7,022 bases of DNA from Butyrivibrio sp. (GCF_024699075.1 NZ_JAILQF010000454.1:1-7022), one strand, 5' to 3'. Positions 1 to 5,662 are shown, counted from the stretch's first letter. Notes: generated by a model not told the origin, from the letters alone. Program-made: numbers and translations.

Positions 1-567
1 GCTTTCTATGGTCCTAAGATCGACCTTCAGATCAAGGATGCTCTTGGACGTGAGTGGCAGTGTGGTACAATGCAGCTTGACTTCCAGCTTCCTCACAACT
101 TTGAGCTTACATATCAGGACAAGGATGGCACAATGAAGCAGCCTGTAGTTGTTCACAGAGCAATCTATGGTTCACTTGAGCGTTTCATCGGTATCATTAC
201 AGAGCACTTCAAGGGAGCATTCCCATTCTGGCTTTCACCATACCAGGTTGGTATCGTTCCGATCAGAGAAGAGCACAACGAATATGCTGAGAAGATCGCT
301 AACGAGCTTACAGCTAACCATGTTCGTGTTGAGCTTGATACAAGCGACAGCAACATGAAAGAGAAGATCAAGAAGTTCAAGAATTATAAAGATCCATACA
401 TTCTTGTAATCGGTGATAAGGAAGCTGCAGAAGGAACAGTATCTATAAATGTTCGCGGCTCCAACAAGCAGATTCAGAATGTGCCTTTCAAGAAGTTTGT
501 TGAGATGTGCAACAAGATGAATCTTGAAAGATCACTTGAGCTTATCCAGTCTCTTGACGAAGAGTAA
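1..567 (+). CDS. thrS: Threonyl-tRNA synthetase, C-terminal part (5' truncated by window)
   Basis: Cytoplasmic class II aminoacyl-tRNA synthetase that charges tRNA-Thr with threonine. The reading frame is open from base 1 and codes for 188 residues, so about 450 of the usual ~640 residues lie upstream of the window. Residues 1-28 hold the catalytic-domain signature AFYGPKID...WQCGTMQLDF. Next comes VVVHRAIYGSLERF (residues 49-62), where His52 matches the third zinc ligand of the family and Arg61 is the class II motif 3 arginine. From about residue 81 (YQVGIVPI) to the end is the anticodon-binding domain, including YILVIGDKEA. The short NVRGSNKQ stretch near the end replaces the RTRRG-type sequence of E. 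coli ThrRS; I recall this form from clostridial ThrRS. The gene ends with tandem stops TAA TAG (565-570). A T-box leader would be expected upstream of the gene, outside the window. Identity is very secure. Confidence 0.97.
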   Translation, partial: AFYGPKIDLQIKDALGREWQCGTMQLDFQLPHNFELTYQDKDGTMKQPVVVHRAIYGSLERFIGIITEHFKGAFPFWLSPYQVGIVPIREEHNEYAEKIANELTANHVRVELDTSDSNMKEKIKKFKNYKDPYILVIGDKEAAEGTVSINVRGSNKQIQNVPFKKFVEMCNKMNLERSLELIQSLDEE

Positions 568-583
568 TAGCTGTGTTTTATAA

Positions 584-612
584 TTGAATTAGACTTATAT
601 TGACCATAGGAT
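584..612 (+). promoter_or_regulatory. Weak candidate sigma-A promoter for the GH42 gene
   Basis: TTGAAT (584-589) and TAGGAT (607-612) are separated by 17 bp, each matching four of six consensus bases. An alternative -35 is TTGACC (600-605), but no good -10 lies 17 bp from it. The proposed -10 overlaps the small hairpin at 602-625. Transcription from here would pass through the terminator-like hairpin at 642-673 before reaching GH42. This is inference from weak matches in AT-rich DNA. Confidence 0.2.
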
Positions 613-625
613 TTTTCCTGTGATC
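602..625 (+). other. Small hairpin in the thrS-GH42 intergenic region
   Basis: CATAGGA (605-611) pairs with TCCTGTG (616-622) around a TTTT loop, with one T-G wobble. After a single mismatch, GA (602-603) pairs with TC (624-625). There is no T tract after it, so it is not a terminator by itself. It could be a transcript processing site, an operator, or chance. It lies within the stretch where a GH42 promoter would have to sit. Confidence 0.3.
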
Positions 626-641
626 ATATTAAGAGAAAACT

Positions 642-673
642 AAAGGCATGCAGTTCATTCTGTATGCCTTTTT
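642..673 (+). terminator. Rho-independent terminator after thrS (possible attenuator for GH42)
   Basis: AAAGGCATGCA (642-652) pairs with TGTATGCCTTT (661-671) as an 11-bp stem with one G-T wobble, around an 8-nt loop. A run of five T spans 669-673. It most simply ends the thrS transcript. Only 37 nt separate it from the GH42 start codon, and I see no promoter in that gap. It may therefore also lie inside the GH42 5' leader. Confidence 0.75.
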
Positions 674-696
674 CTAAAAGCAAAAAGAAGTGACAT

Positions 697-703
697 AAGG
701 GGG
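697..703 (+). promoter_or_regulatory. Strong ribosome binding site of the GH42 gene
   Basis: AAGGGGG lies 7 nt before the ATG at 711. An in-frame TAA at 696-698 overlaps its edge and no alternative start codon lies between, so the GH42 start is fixed at 711. Confidence 0.85.
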
Positions 704-710
704 CAGCTAT

Positions 711-2771
711 ATGAATTTATTACTAGATGGCACAAAGATCACTATTGGTACCTGTTATTATCCTGAACACTGGCCTCAAAACATGTGGCAGGATGACCTT
801 GAGAGGATGAAGAAAACAGGAATTGAAGTTATACGTATCGGGGAGTTTTCATGGAATCTGACAGAACCTGTAGAAGGCACTTATGTCTATGACTTTTTTG
901 ATGATTTTTTGGAGCTGTGCAATAAGATTGGTATGAAAGTTATCTTTTGTACACCAACAGCTACTCCTCCGGCATGGCTCACAGAGAAATATCCTGAAGT
1001 ACTTAATGCCAAGAGAGATGGAAGTCTTGTCTATCATGGAGAAAGATGTCACGTTAATCATAGTAGCCGTATTTTTAGACAGAAGACTGAACTTATAACT
1101 GAGCACTTAGCAGCTCATTTTGCCTCACATCCATGCATCATAGGCTGGCAGATAGATAATGAGATCAACTGCGAAACGGATGAATTCTACTCTGAAAGTG
1201 ATGATCTTGCTTTCAGGGAATGGGTCATTAAAAAATATATAAATCTTGATGCTTTAAATGAAGCCTGGGGAACAAGATTCTGGAATCAGACCTATTCCTC
1301 TTTTTCCGAAGTACATATACCACGTCAGACCAATCATAATGTTGGTAACCCGCATCAGAACCTTGATTACAGGCGCTTTGTATCTGACTGCGCAAGAAGC
1401 TATATAAAGCTCCAAAGCGATATAATCCGTAAGTATCTTAAAGAGGGTGATTTTATCACAACCAATGGAATGTTCAATCTTGATAACCATAAGATGAACA
1501 AGGAATCGCTTGATTTCTACACCTATGATTCATATCCAAACTTTGCTTATGATGAGTTTTATGATCAAAGAGGAGAAAGAGACCTTCTGGACCGATGGTG
1601 GAGCAGAAATCTTACAGAAGTAAGAAGTATATCAGAACCCTTTGGAATCATGGAACAGCAGTCAGGAGCAGGCGGATGGACTACAAGAATGAGAATGCCT
1701 ACGCCAAGGCCAGGCCAGATAAGGCTTTGGACCATGCAGTCCATATCACACGGTGCTGAGTATGTATCGTACTTCAGATGGAGAACTTCCACGATAGGAA
1801 CCGAGATCTATTGGCATGGAATACTTGATTATTCAAACCGTGAAAACAGAAGGTTAAGAGAAGTAAGGAATATCTGTGATGAGGTCAAGAAGTTATCACG
1901 AGTTTGTAACAGCAAATATGAAGCAAAGGTAGCGGTACTTAGGACCTGGGATAATCAGTGGGATGCGCAATGCGATAAGTGGCACAGCGAGCTTGAAGAG
2001 ATAAGCCAGAAGGGCATATTTGCTGCAGCAACAAGGACTCATACCCCTATAGATTATATCTATCTTGGAAAGGGAACTTCGGATGAAGATCTGGAAAAAT
2101 ATGATCTTCTCATATTCCCTCACGCAGTTGTAGTAACCCAGATGGAAGCAATGATGCTTGAAAGATATGTAAAAAATGGAGGAAGACTCCTTCTTGGATG
2201 CAGGGCAGGCCTTAAAACATCTGAAGGGCATATTACTATGGATGATCTTCCAGGCGTCTTTAAGGACATGGCAGGATGTATAGTTGCAGAGTTCACGCCT
2301 GAAGCCCCTGATGAAGAGAATATATATGTGGTTAAACAAGGAGATAGTAACCAGAAGTTCAGACTATCTGCAAAAGGTTTTTTTGACCAGCTTCAGGTAA
2401 CATCAAATACAGCAGAAGTTAAAGGAGTATACGATAGTACTTATATCAAGGATGAGCCTGCCCTTATCAGAAATATTTATGGACTTGGCAAGGTGTACTC
2501 TTTTGGAAGTACCTTTACGGAGGATACTGCTGCAGGGCTTTTCAAGATGCTTGGAGTATGCAGCCCTTATGAATACCTTATCGAACTTCCTAAGGAATGT
2601 GAACTTGCAGTAAGAACAGATGGCGCAAAGAAGTGGCTCTTTGTTCTTAACTTTGATAAGTCAGACGTAATTCTAAATCTTAAAAAAGAAATGCAGGATA
2701 TTTTAAATGGCGGAAGCGCTTACGGAAGTTATGAACTTAAAGGCTACGACGTAGCAGTATTTGAAATTTGA
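711..2771 (+). CDS. GH42 family beta-galactosidase
   Basis: Retaining glycoside hydrolase, 686 residues, the usual length for GH42. It removes terminal beta-D-galactosyl residues from lactose or, more likely in gut or rumen bacteria, from imported galacto-oligosaccharides derived from plant galactan or host glycans. There is no signal peptide, so it acts in the cytoplasm. The catalytic (beta/alpha)8 barrel covers about 1-395: the N-terminal YYPEHWP motif (16-22), WQIDNE with acid/base Glu151, and FGIMEQQSGA with nucleophile Glu315. Residues ~400-615 form the GATase-like trimerisation domain (FPHAVVVTQ at 469-477), and ~616-686 the small C-terminal beta domain. Unlike Thermus A4 beta-galactosidase, it appears to lack the four-cysteine zinc site: the expected Cys before the SS pair is Asn116, and only Cys154 lies in the loop after Glu151. 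No transporter, regulator or other sugar gene is adjacent, so the substrate cannot be read from context. Start fixed by an in-frame stop just upstream. Confidence 0.95.
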   Translation: MNLLLDGTKITIGTCYYPEHWPQNMWQDDLERMKKTGIEVIRIGEFSWNLTEPVEGTYVYDFFDDFLELCNKIGMKVIFCTPTATPPAWLTEKYPEVLNAKRDGSLVYHGERCHVNHSSRIFRQKTELITEHLAAHFASHPCIIGWQIDNEINCETDEFYSESDDLAFREWVIKKYINLDALNEAWGTRFWNQTYSSFSEVHIPRQTNHNVGNPHQNLDYRRFVSDCARSYIKLQSDIIRKYLKEGDFITTNGMFNLDNHKMNKESLDFYTYDSYPNFAYDEFYDQRGERDLLDRWWSRNLTEVRSISEPFGIMEQQSGAGGWTTRMRMPTPRPGQIRLWTMQSISHGAEYVSYFRWRTSTIGTEIYWHGILDYSNRENRRLREVRNICDEVKKLSRVCNSKYEAKVAVLRTWDNQWDAQCDKWHSELEEISQKGIFAAATRTHTPIDYIYLGKGTSDEDLEKYDLLIFPHAVVVTQMEAMMLERYVKNGGRLLLGCRAGLKTSEGHITMDDLPGVFKDMAGCIVAEFTPEAPDEENIYVVKQGDSNQKFRLSAKGFFDQLQVTSNTAEVKGVYDSTYIKDEPALIRNIYGLGKVYSFGSTFTEDTAAGLFKMLGVCSPYEYLIELPKECELAVRTDGAKKWLFVLNFDKSDVILNLKKEMQDILNGGSAYGSYELKGYDVAVFEI

Positions 2772-2782
2772 TAATGCTTAAT

Positions 2783-2827
2783 AAAAAACGATTAACAACC
2801 ATTTTATCTGGTTGTTAATCGTTTTTT
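2783..2827. terminator. Bidirectional rho-independent terminator between convergent genes
   Basis: A perfect 18-bp inverted repeat: 2783-2800 (six A, then CGATTAACAACC) pairs with 2810-2827 (GGTTGTTAATCG, then six T) around a 9-nt loop. Each strand reads a stem followed by a T tract, so it should stop GH42 transcripts from the left and the minus-strand operon from the right. The last codons and TAA stop of the flavodoxin gene (2815-2817) lie inside the stem. Confidence 0.93.
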
Positions 2828-3345
2828 GATGCCTCTATCTTTTTGATTATTTCAGATGTGAAAACATTAGCTTTTAAAAGGTCCTGCCTGTCAGGATGGG
2901 TCTTGGCATTGTCATAGGCTTCTATGACCATTTTAAGCTGCTCGTCAGAACATTTGCCGCGACAGGATTCATATTTTTGTCTGAATTCTATAGGCATGCG
3001 GCCCTGGCAAAAGTAAGATCCAAGAACTGTGTTATCATCAGGAAGCCAGGTGGTAGCTGCAAGTTCAAGTTTCTTGTAATAGGTTTCGGTATTACCAAGA
3101 CTGCAGGTTCCAAATATGGCAACATTTTTGCCATGAAGAGAAGACAGAAGGTCGATTATTTCCATTGAACAGGTGCCAAAATTGGCCCAGTACCCAATGA
3201 AATAGTTCTCAGCTTCATGAAGTCCCACAAAAGAGCGCACGTTAATGATCTCTTTACGACTGTCAGGAATGGCATTATATATTTCTTCAGCAACTTTCTT
3301 GGTGTTGCCGGTTTCGCTTGCATAAGCGACAAGATATTTAAGCAT
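2815..3345 (-). CDS. Flavodoxin-family protein (possibly BilS-like)
   Basis: 176-residue cytoplasmic electron-transfer protein expected to bind FMN non-covalently. The N terminus LVAYASETGNTKKVAEEIY (5-23) is the flavodoxin phosphate-binding loop, with Ser10, Thr12, Gly13, Asn14 and Thr15 in the (S/T)xTGxT pattern. FIGYWANFGT (49-58) and FGTCSLGNTETYY (78-90) fit the two loops that flank the isoalloxazine ring. After about residue 110 there is an extra C-terminal segment with Cys113, Cys128 and Cys132 (YFCQGRM, ESCRGKC), not found in classical short-chain flavodoxins. It resembles gut-bacterial flavodoxins annotated as BilS, the partner of bilirubin reductase BilR, but no BilR-like gene is present, so I do not assign that role. 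It is the last gene of the minus-strand operon, 17 nt after the J-domain gene. The ribosome binding site is modest (TGAGG about 10 nt before ATG). Redox partner unknown. Confidence 0.88.
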   Translation of the reverse strand: MLKYLVAYASETGNTKKVAEEIYNAIPDSRKEIINVRSFVGLHEAENYFIGYWANFGTCSMEIIDLLSSLHGKNVAIFGTCSLGNTETYYKKLELAATTWLPDDNTVLGSYFCQGRMPIEFRQKYESCRGKCSDEQLKMVIEAYDNAKTHPDRQDLLKANVFTSEIIKKIEASKND

Positions 3346-3362
3346 ATATAACTAACCTCATA

Positions 3363-4061
3363 TCAGATGCAGAAAAATGGGAAGCAGCATCCGCCACCAC
3401 CGCAACATGCATTACATAAAACCATAGTCATACATAGTCTTGAACAGTCGACGCTTCCTCCAAAAGGATATCCGTAGGAAGAACTTTGTCTCATATACCA
3501 GTTACCACCGGAATTTAAGATCTGAACAAGTTCCTGATAATTACGGTTTCCAGGCTCCATCTTTGCTGCCATCTGGGCATGTTGGAGAGCTGTTGCATTA
3601 TTACCTACACCATTATTGGCTACAGCACTGTAGTAATACCACATTGCTGATCTGTTTTTGATAGAATCAAGGACATTCAGAGCTTCTCTGAAATGACGTC
3701 CCTGAATATAATTAACTGCTGCACGAAGGTGGATAGAATCTTCATCATCTTCACCGGCAGCTCTTTGATTGTTAAAACCTCCGAATCCAAAGTCGCCATA
3801 ATCACCAAAGCCGCCAAAACCGCCGTATCCTGAACCGTATCTTCCGGAAGGGCCTGACTGAGAGTAATCACCTGATCGTTCCCTCATGATCTGCTGATAT
3901 GCCTGCTGTACAAGCTTGAACATTTCTTCGGCTTTATCTTTATTTGGATTGTTTATATTTGCATCGGGATGATATTTTCTTGATAAGTTTCTGTAAGCCT
4001 TTTTGACTTCATCATCGCTGGCGCTGCTTGTAATTCCCAGTACCTTATAAGGATCTGACAT
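3363..4061 (-). CDS. J-domain (DnaJ-like) protein with Gly/Phe linker, TPR-like helices and cysteine-rich tail
   Basis: 232-residue class C J protein: it should stimulate the ATPase of an Hsp70 (DnaK) and direct it to a particular client or place. Residues 4-61 form the J domain (PYKVLGI...[18 protein letters not shown]), with the essential HPD at 31-33. A Gly/Phe/Tyr-rich linker spans about 70-97. Residues ~109-183 are helical and TPR-like ([46 protein letters not shown]). The last 27 residues hold eight cysteines (206, 210, 216, 219, 220, 225, 226, 231), including CNACC, CCGGGGCC and a terminal CI. It lacks the zinc finger and C-terminal beta domains of true DnaJ, so it is not the housekeeping chaperone. 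It lies 40 nt after the DUF5685 gene and 17 nt before the flavodoxin gene. Ribosome binding site CAGGAG lies about 13 nt before ATG, a slightly long spacing. The tail could bind metal, form disulfides, be lipidated or sit at the membrane; the sequence does not decide. Confidence 0.9.
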   Translation of the reverse strand: MSDPYKVLGITSSASDDEVKKAYRNLSRKYHPDANINNPNKDKAEEMFKLVQQAYQQIMRERSGDYSQSGPSGRYGSGYGGFGGFGDYGDFGFGGFNNQRAAGEDDEDSIHLRAAVNYIQGRHFREALNVLDSIKNRSAMWYYYSAVANNGVGNNATALQHAQMAAKMEPGNRNYQELVQILNSGGNWYMRQSSSYGYPFGGSVDCSRLCMTMVLCNACCGGGGCCFPFFCI

Positions 4062-4101
4062 GTTTATTCGTAATCTCCTGACCGCTCAGGATACAAGGGT
4101 T

Positions 4102-4962
4102 TTATTCCTGCTCCTGGCTGTTTTTTGAAAGCTTTTTAGTTCTTGTCCCATGAATAAGTTCAAATTTGACCCAAACGCCTGAATATAGGATGTTTCGAAG
4201 TATGGTAACATTTTCAATGATAGGTAGCATTTCAAAAGCTTTGCAGCATTCTGATATCATCATTGTTAAAAGTTCGGAGCAGTAGGTATCGAAGCCTTCC
4301 GGATCCTTTTGCCATATTTCTTTGAAAGGATTGTAGGAACCCTTCTTGATATCTTTTTCTATATCATCACAGGCATCAAGTATATAAATGAATTTACCAA
4401 GGAAAAAACCTATTCTTCTAAGTGCAGAAGCCCACTCATCTTCTTCATAACAGAATATTTCAGCAAATATCTCACCAAAAAGTCCTGCAACCTTGTCGAC
4501 ATTTTGCTCGCCTGATTCTTCACATTCATTTATGCGGCGAAGACCATCCTTTATAAAAGCTGATTTTTCAGGATATTTCTTTTCAGCCTTATGAACAGCT
4601 TTAAGAAGAACTTCTGAGTATAACAGTTTTGAGAACTTGCGTTCATCATCCCAGTCATCTCTGCATTTATAGTAGGCAAGGAGAACATTCATATCCGCAG
4701 CATATTCCGAAAACTTGTTGATCCTCGTAGACTGCTTTACAATTGGATGAACTATACAATGAGTATCTCCAATTTTTTCTTCAGGTTCATAAAGTCCTGA
4801 CAAAAGCATGATAAGGAACGTAAGATCATAAGTCAGAGTTGCCTGACCGGATAGCCCGTATTCTTTTTTCAGGATACGACAAAAACCGCAATAGTAAGCA
4901 TGGTATATGTCGTACTCTTTAAATTTGATCTCAGGTTTATTGATGGTAATATAACCGAACAT
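4102..4962 (-). CDS. DUF5685 family protein, possible class I isoprenoid-synthase-like fold
   Basis: 286 residues, mostly helical, no signal peptide. I recognise the uncharacterised DUF5685 family from the start MFGYITINKPEIKFKEYDIY, from YYCGFCRILKKEYG (CxxC at 25 and 28), and from HCIVHP (Cys69, His72). The CxxC and CxxH could together form a metal site. LLAYYKCRDDWDDE (94-107) and FIYILDACDDIEKDIKKG (191-208), followed by SYNPF, are aspartate-rich helices about 95 residues apart. Their form (DxxxD twice; RDD first, then DxxxD, basic residues, Gly and Tyr) resembles the two magnesium-diphosphate motifs of squalene/phytoene synthases. Function is unknown; the fold is inference. It is co-transcribed with the zinc-ribbon membrane protein upstream (17-nt gap) and the J-domain gene downstream (40-nt gap). 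Ribosome binding site AAGAGG lies 7 nt before ATG. The C-terminal tail (LSKNSQEQE) looks disordered. Confidence 0.82.
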   Translation of the reverse strand: MFGYITINKPEIKFKEYDIYHAYYCGFCRILKKEYGLSGQATLTYDLTFLIMLLSGLYEPEEKIGDTHCIVHPIVKQSTRINKFSEYAADMNVLLAYYKCRDDWDDERKFSKLLYSEVLLKAVHKAEKKYPEKSAFIKDGLRRINECEESGEQNVDKVAGLFGEIFAEIFCYEEDEWASALRRIGFFLGKFIYILDACDDIEKDIKKGSYNPFKEIWQKDPEGFDTYCSELLTMMISECCKAFEMLPIIENVTILRNILYSGVWVKFELIHGTRTKKLSKNSQEQE

Positions 4963-4979
4963 AGAATGACCTCTTAAAG

Positions 4980-5411
4980 TCAGGCTCTTTTTTGAAATTC
5001 AGTTCCGCATTTTGGACATCTTACCATTATATTGCCTTTGCCACGGGGAATACGTATTTTCTGACCACATCCGGGGCATTTATAGATATGATAGTTTCTA
5101 GCCTGATTAGCATTATATCTAAAGTTTTTAAAAAAGCCAACAACACGGTTTTTGATACTTATGAATTGCTCGTTTTCCTTATATCTTTCTGGTATTTTTT
5201 TGGATAGTAGCCGATAATAGCTATAGATGATAAGTCCAAGTGTTATAAGACTTATAATTCCGCTACCGGCTATTATATTTACGAATATAAAAATGAATGT
5301 AAGACCAAATAAAAATTTGGAAAATGCATCATAACCATATGTAATATATCTACCCTGCATATGGGTATACATAAAATTATTGAATTTCATTAAATAGTCC
5401 CTAAAACGCAT
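4980..5411 (-). CDS. Small two-helix membrane protein with C-terminal zinc ribbon
   Basis: 143 residues, function unknown. An amphipathic, aromatic-rich start (MRFRDYLMKFNNFMYTHMQG) is followed by two closely spaced hydrophobic segments, about 31-48 (SKFLFGLTFIFIFVNIIAG region) and 50-66. These form a hairpin that would place both ends in the cytoplasm. A basic linker (about 69-108) leads to a rubredoxin-like zinc ribbon with CPGC at 112-115 and CPKC at 132-135, separated by a basic stretch (IRIPRGKG). Four cysteines with 16 residues between the pairs suit one structural zinc. It is the first gene of the minus-strand operon, 17 nt before DUF5685. The start is fixed by an in-frame stop three codons upstream, with AAAGG about 12 nt before ATG. 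It may anchor or recruit the other operon products at the membrane; that is inference. Confidence 0.82.
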   Translation of the reverse strand: MRFRDYLMKFNNFMYTHMQGRYITYGYDAFSKFLFGLTFIFIFVNIIAGSGIISLITLGLIIYSYYRLLSKKIPERYKENEQFISIKNRVVGFFKNFRYNANQARNYHIYKCPGCGQKIRIPRGKGNIMVRCPKCGTEFQKRA

Positions 5412-5434
5412 ATATGTTTAACACCTTTCTGTTA

Positions 5435-5464
5435 TTTGCAGATAAACCCTAGTGGTACTATAAT
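5435..5464 (+). promoter_or_regulatory. Second candidate promoter upstream of trkA
   Basis: TTTGCA (5435-5440), an 18-bp spacer, and a perfect TATAAT (5459-5464). It would give a leader of about 190 nt containing the GC-richer, potentially structured segment. The -35 overlaps the palindrome TTATTTGCAGATAA at 5432-5445. Weaker than the nearer candidate. Confidence 0.25.
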
Positions 5465-5539
5465 GACGTATGGGTCACATAATAGCTGATCCTGCTCTTT
5501 AAAGGACAGACTATGATAGCACCGATTAAAACGCAGCTG

Positions 5540-5568
5540 TTGCCCGTTTCTATATCAAATTCTATAAT
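5540..5568 (+). promoter_or_regulatory. Candidate sigma-A promoter for trkA
   Basis: TTGCCC (5540-5545), a 17-bp spacer, and a perfect TATAAT (5563-5568). Transcription would begin near 5575, giving a leader of about 88 nt. It is the best plus-strand match in the spacer. The surrounding AT-rich sequence makes chance -10 boxes common. Confidence 0.45.
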
Positions 5569-5587
5569 TCATATGTATAAAATACAA
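5559..5587 (-). promoter_or_regulatory. Candidate promoter for the minus-strand operon
   Basis: On the minus strand, TTGTAT (5587-5582), a 17-bp spacer, and TAGAAT (5564-5559, five of six consensus bases). It overlaps the TATAAT of the opposing trkA promoter candidate, so the two would compete. The leader before the zinc-ribbon gene would be about 140 nt. The -35 is poor (three of six). Confidence 0.25.
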
Positions 5588-5662
5588 TGATACAAGAATA
5601 AACAAATATAAAAAAACGCTAAACACTGCAATTAAAATAATATACAGGAGCACTGATATCAG

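Larger units (their letters stand above)
2815..5411 (-). other. Predicted four-gene operon: zinc-ribbon membrane protein, DUF5685, J-domain protein, flavodoxin
   Basis: All four genes are on the minus strand with gaps of 17, 40 and 17 nt. Each has its own ribosome binding site and I see no terminator between them. A strong terminator follows the last gene, and the only sizeable upstream region is the divergent spacer at 5412-5662. Three of the four products are rich in cysteine motifs outside known catalytic sites. Pairing of J-domain and DUF5685 genes is, from memory, recurrent in Clostridia, which would support a shared function; whether the flavodoxin belongs or is just a downstream passenger is uncertain. 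Confidence 0.7.
5412..5662. promoter_or_regulatory. Divergent intergenic region between the operon and trkA
   Basis: 251 nt of AT-rich DNA without a convincing gene. It should hold the promoters of both the minus-strand operon and trkA. Visible elements are two TATAAT boxes on the plus strand (5459-5464, 5563-5568), a TAGAAT box on the minus strand (5564-5559), an imperfect palindrome TTATTTGCAGATAA (5432-5445), and a GC-richer segment (about 5467-5552) with local pairing potential. That segment includes CTGCTCTTTAAAGGACAG and a possible pairing of 5469-5477 with 5544-5552. I do not recognise a known riboswitch, including the ydaO c-di-AMP type that often precedes potassium-transport genes. 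Confidence 0.6.

Noticed and set aside
1896..2339. 147-codon open frame on the minus strand inside the GH42 gene
   Set aside because: It lies antisense to a well-supported enzyme domain. Its translation is rich in Cys, His, Ile and Phe without any family motif, and it has no good ribosome binding site.
2896..3168. 90-codon plus-strand open frame opposite the flavodoxin gene
   Set aside because: It is antisense to a clear flavodoxin coding sequence and its translation shows no recognisable domain.
2815..3345. Assigning the flavodoxin the name BilS and a bilirubin-reduction role
   Set aside because: The resemblance is from memory, and no bilirubin reductase or BilQ-like regulator is next to it.
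3785..3855. Tandem repeat in the Gly/Phe-rich segment of the J protein gene
   Set aside because: The repetition reflects low-complexity Gly/Phe/Tyr codons normal for J-protein linkers, not a DNA repeat element.
3363..4061. Housekeeping DnaJ chaperone
   Set aside because: Only the J domain and Gly/Phe linker are shared. The CxxCxGxG zinc-finger repeats and substrate-binding C-terminal domains are missing, and no dnaK or grpE is adjacent.
5465..5662. ydaO-type c-di-AMP riboswitch before trkA
   Set aside because: Considered because of the potassium-transport gene, but I could not find the conserved ydaO core sequences or a terminator hairpin before the start codon.
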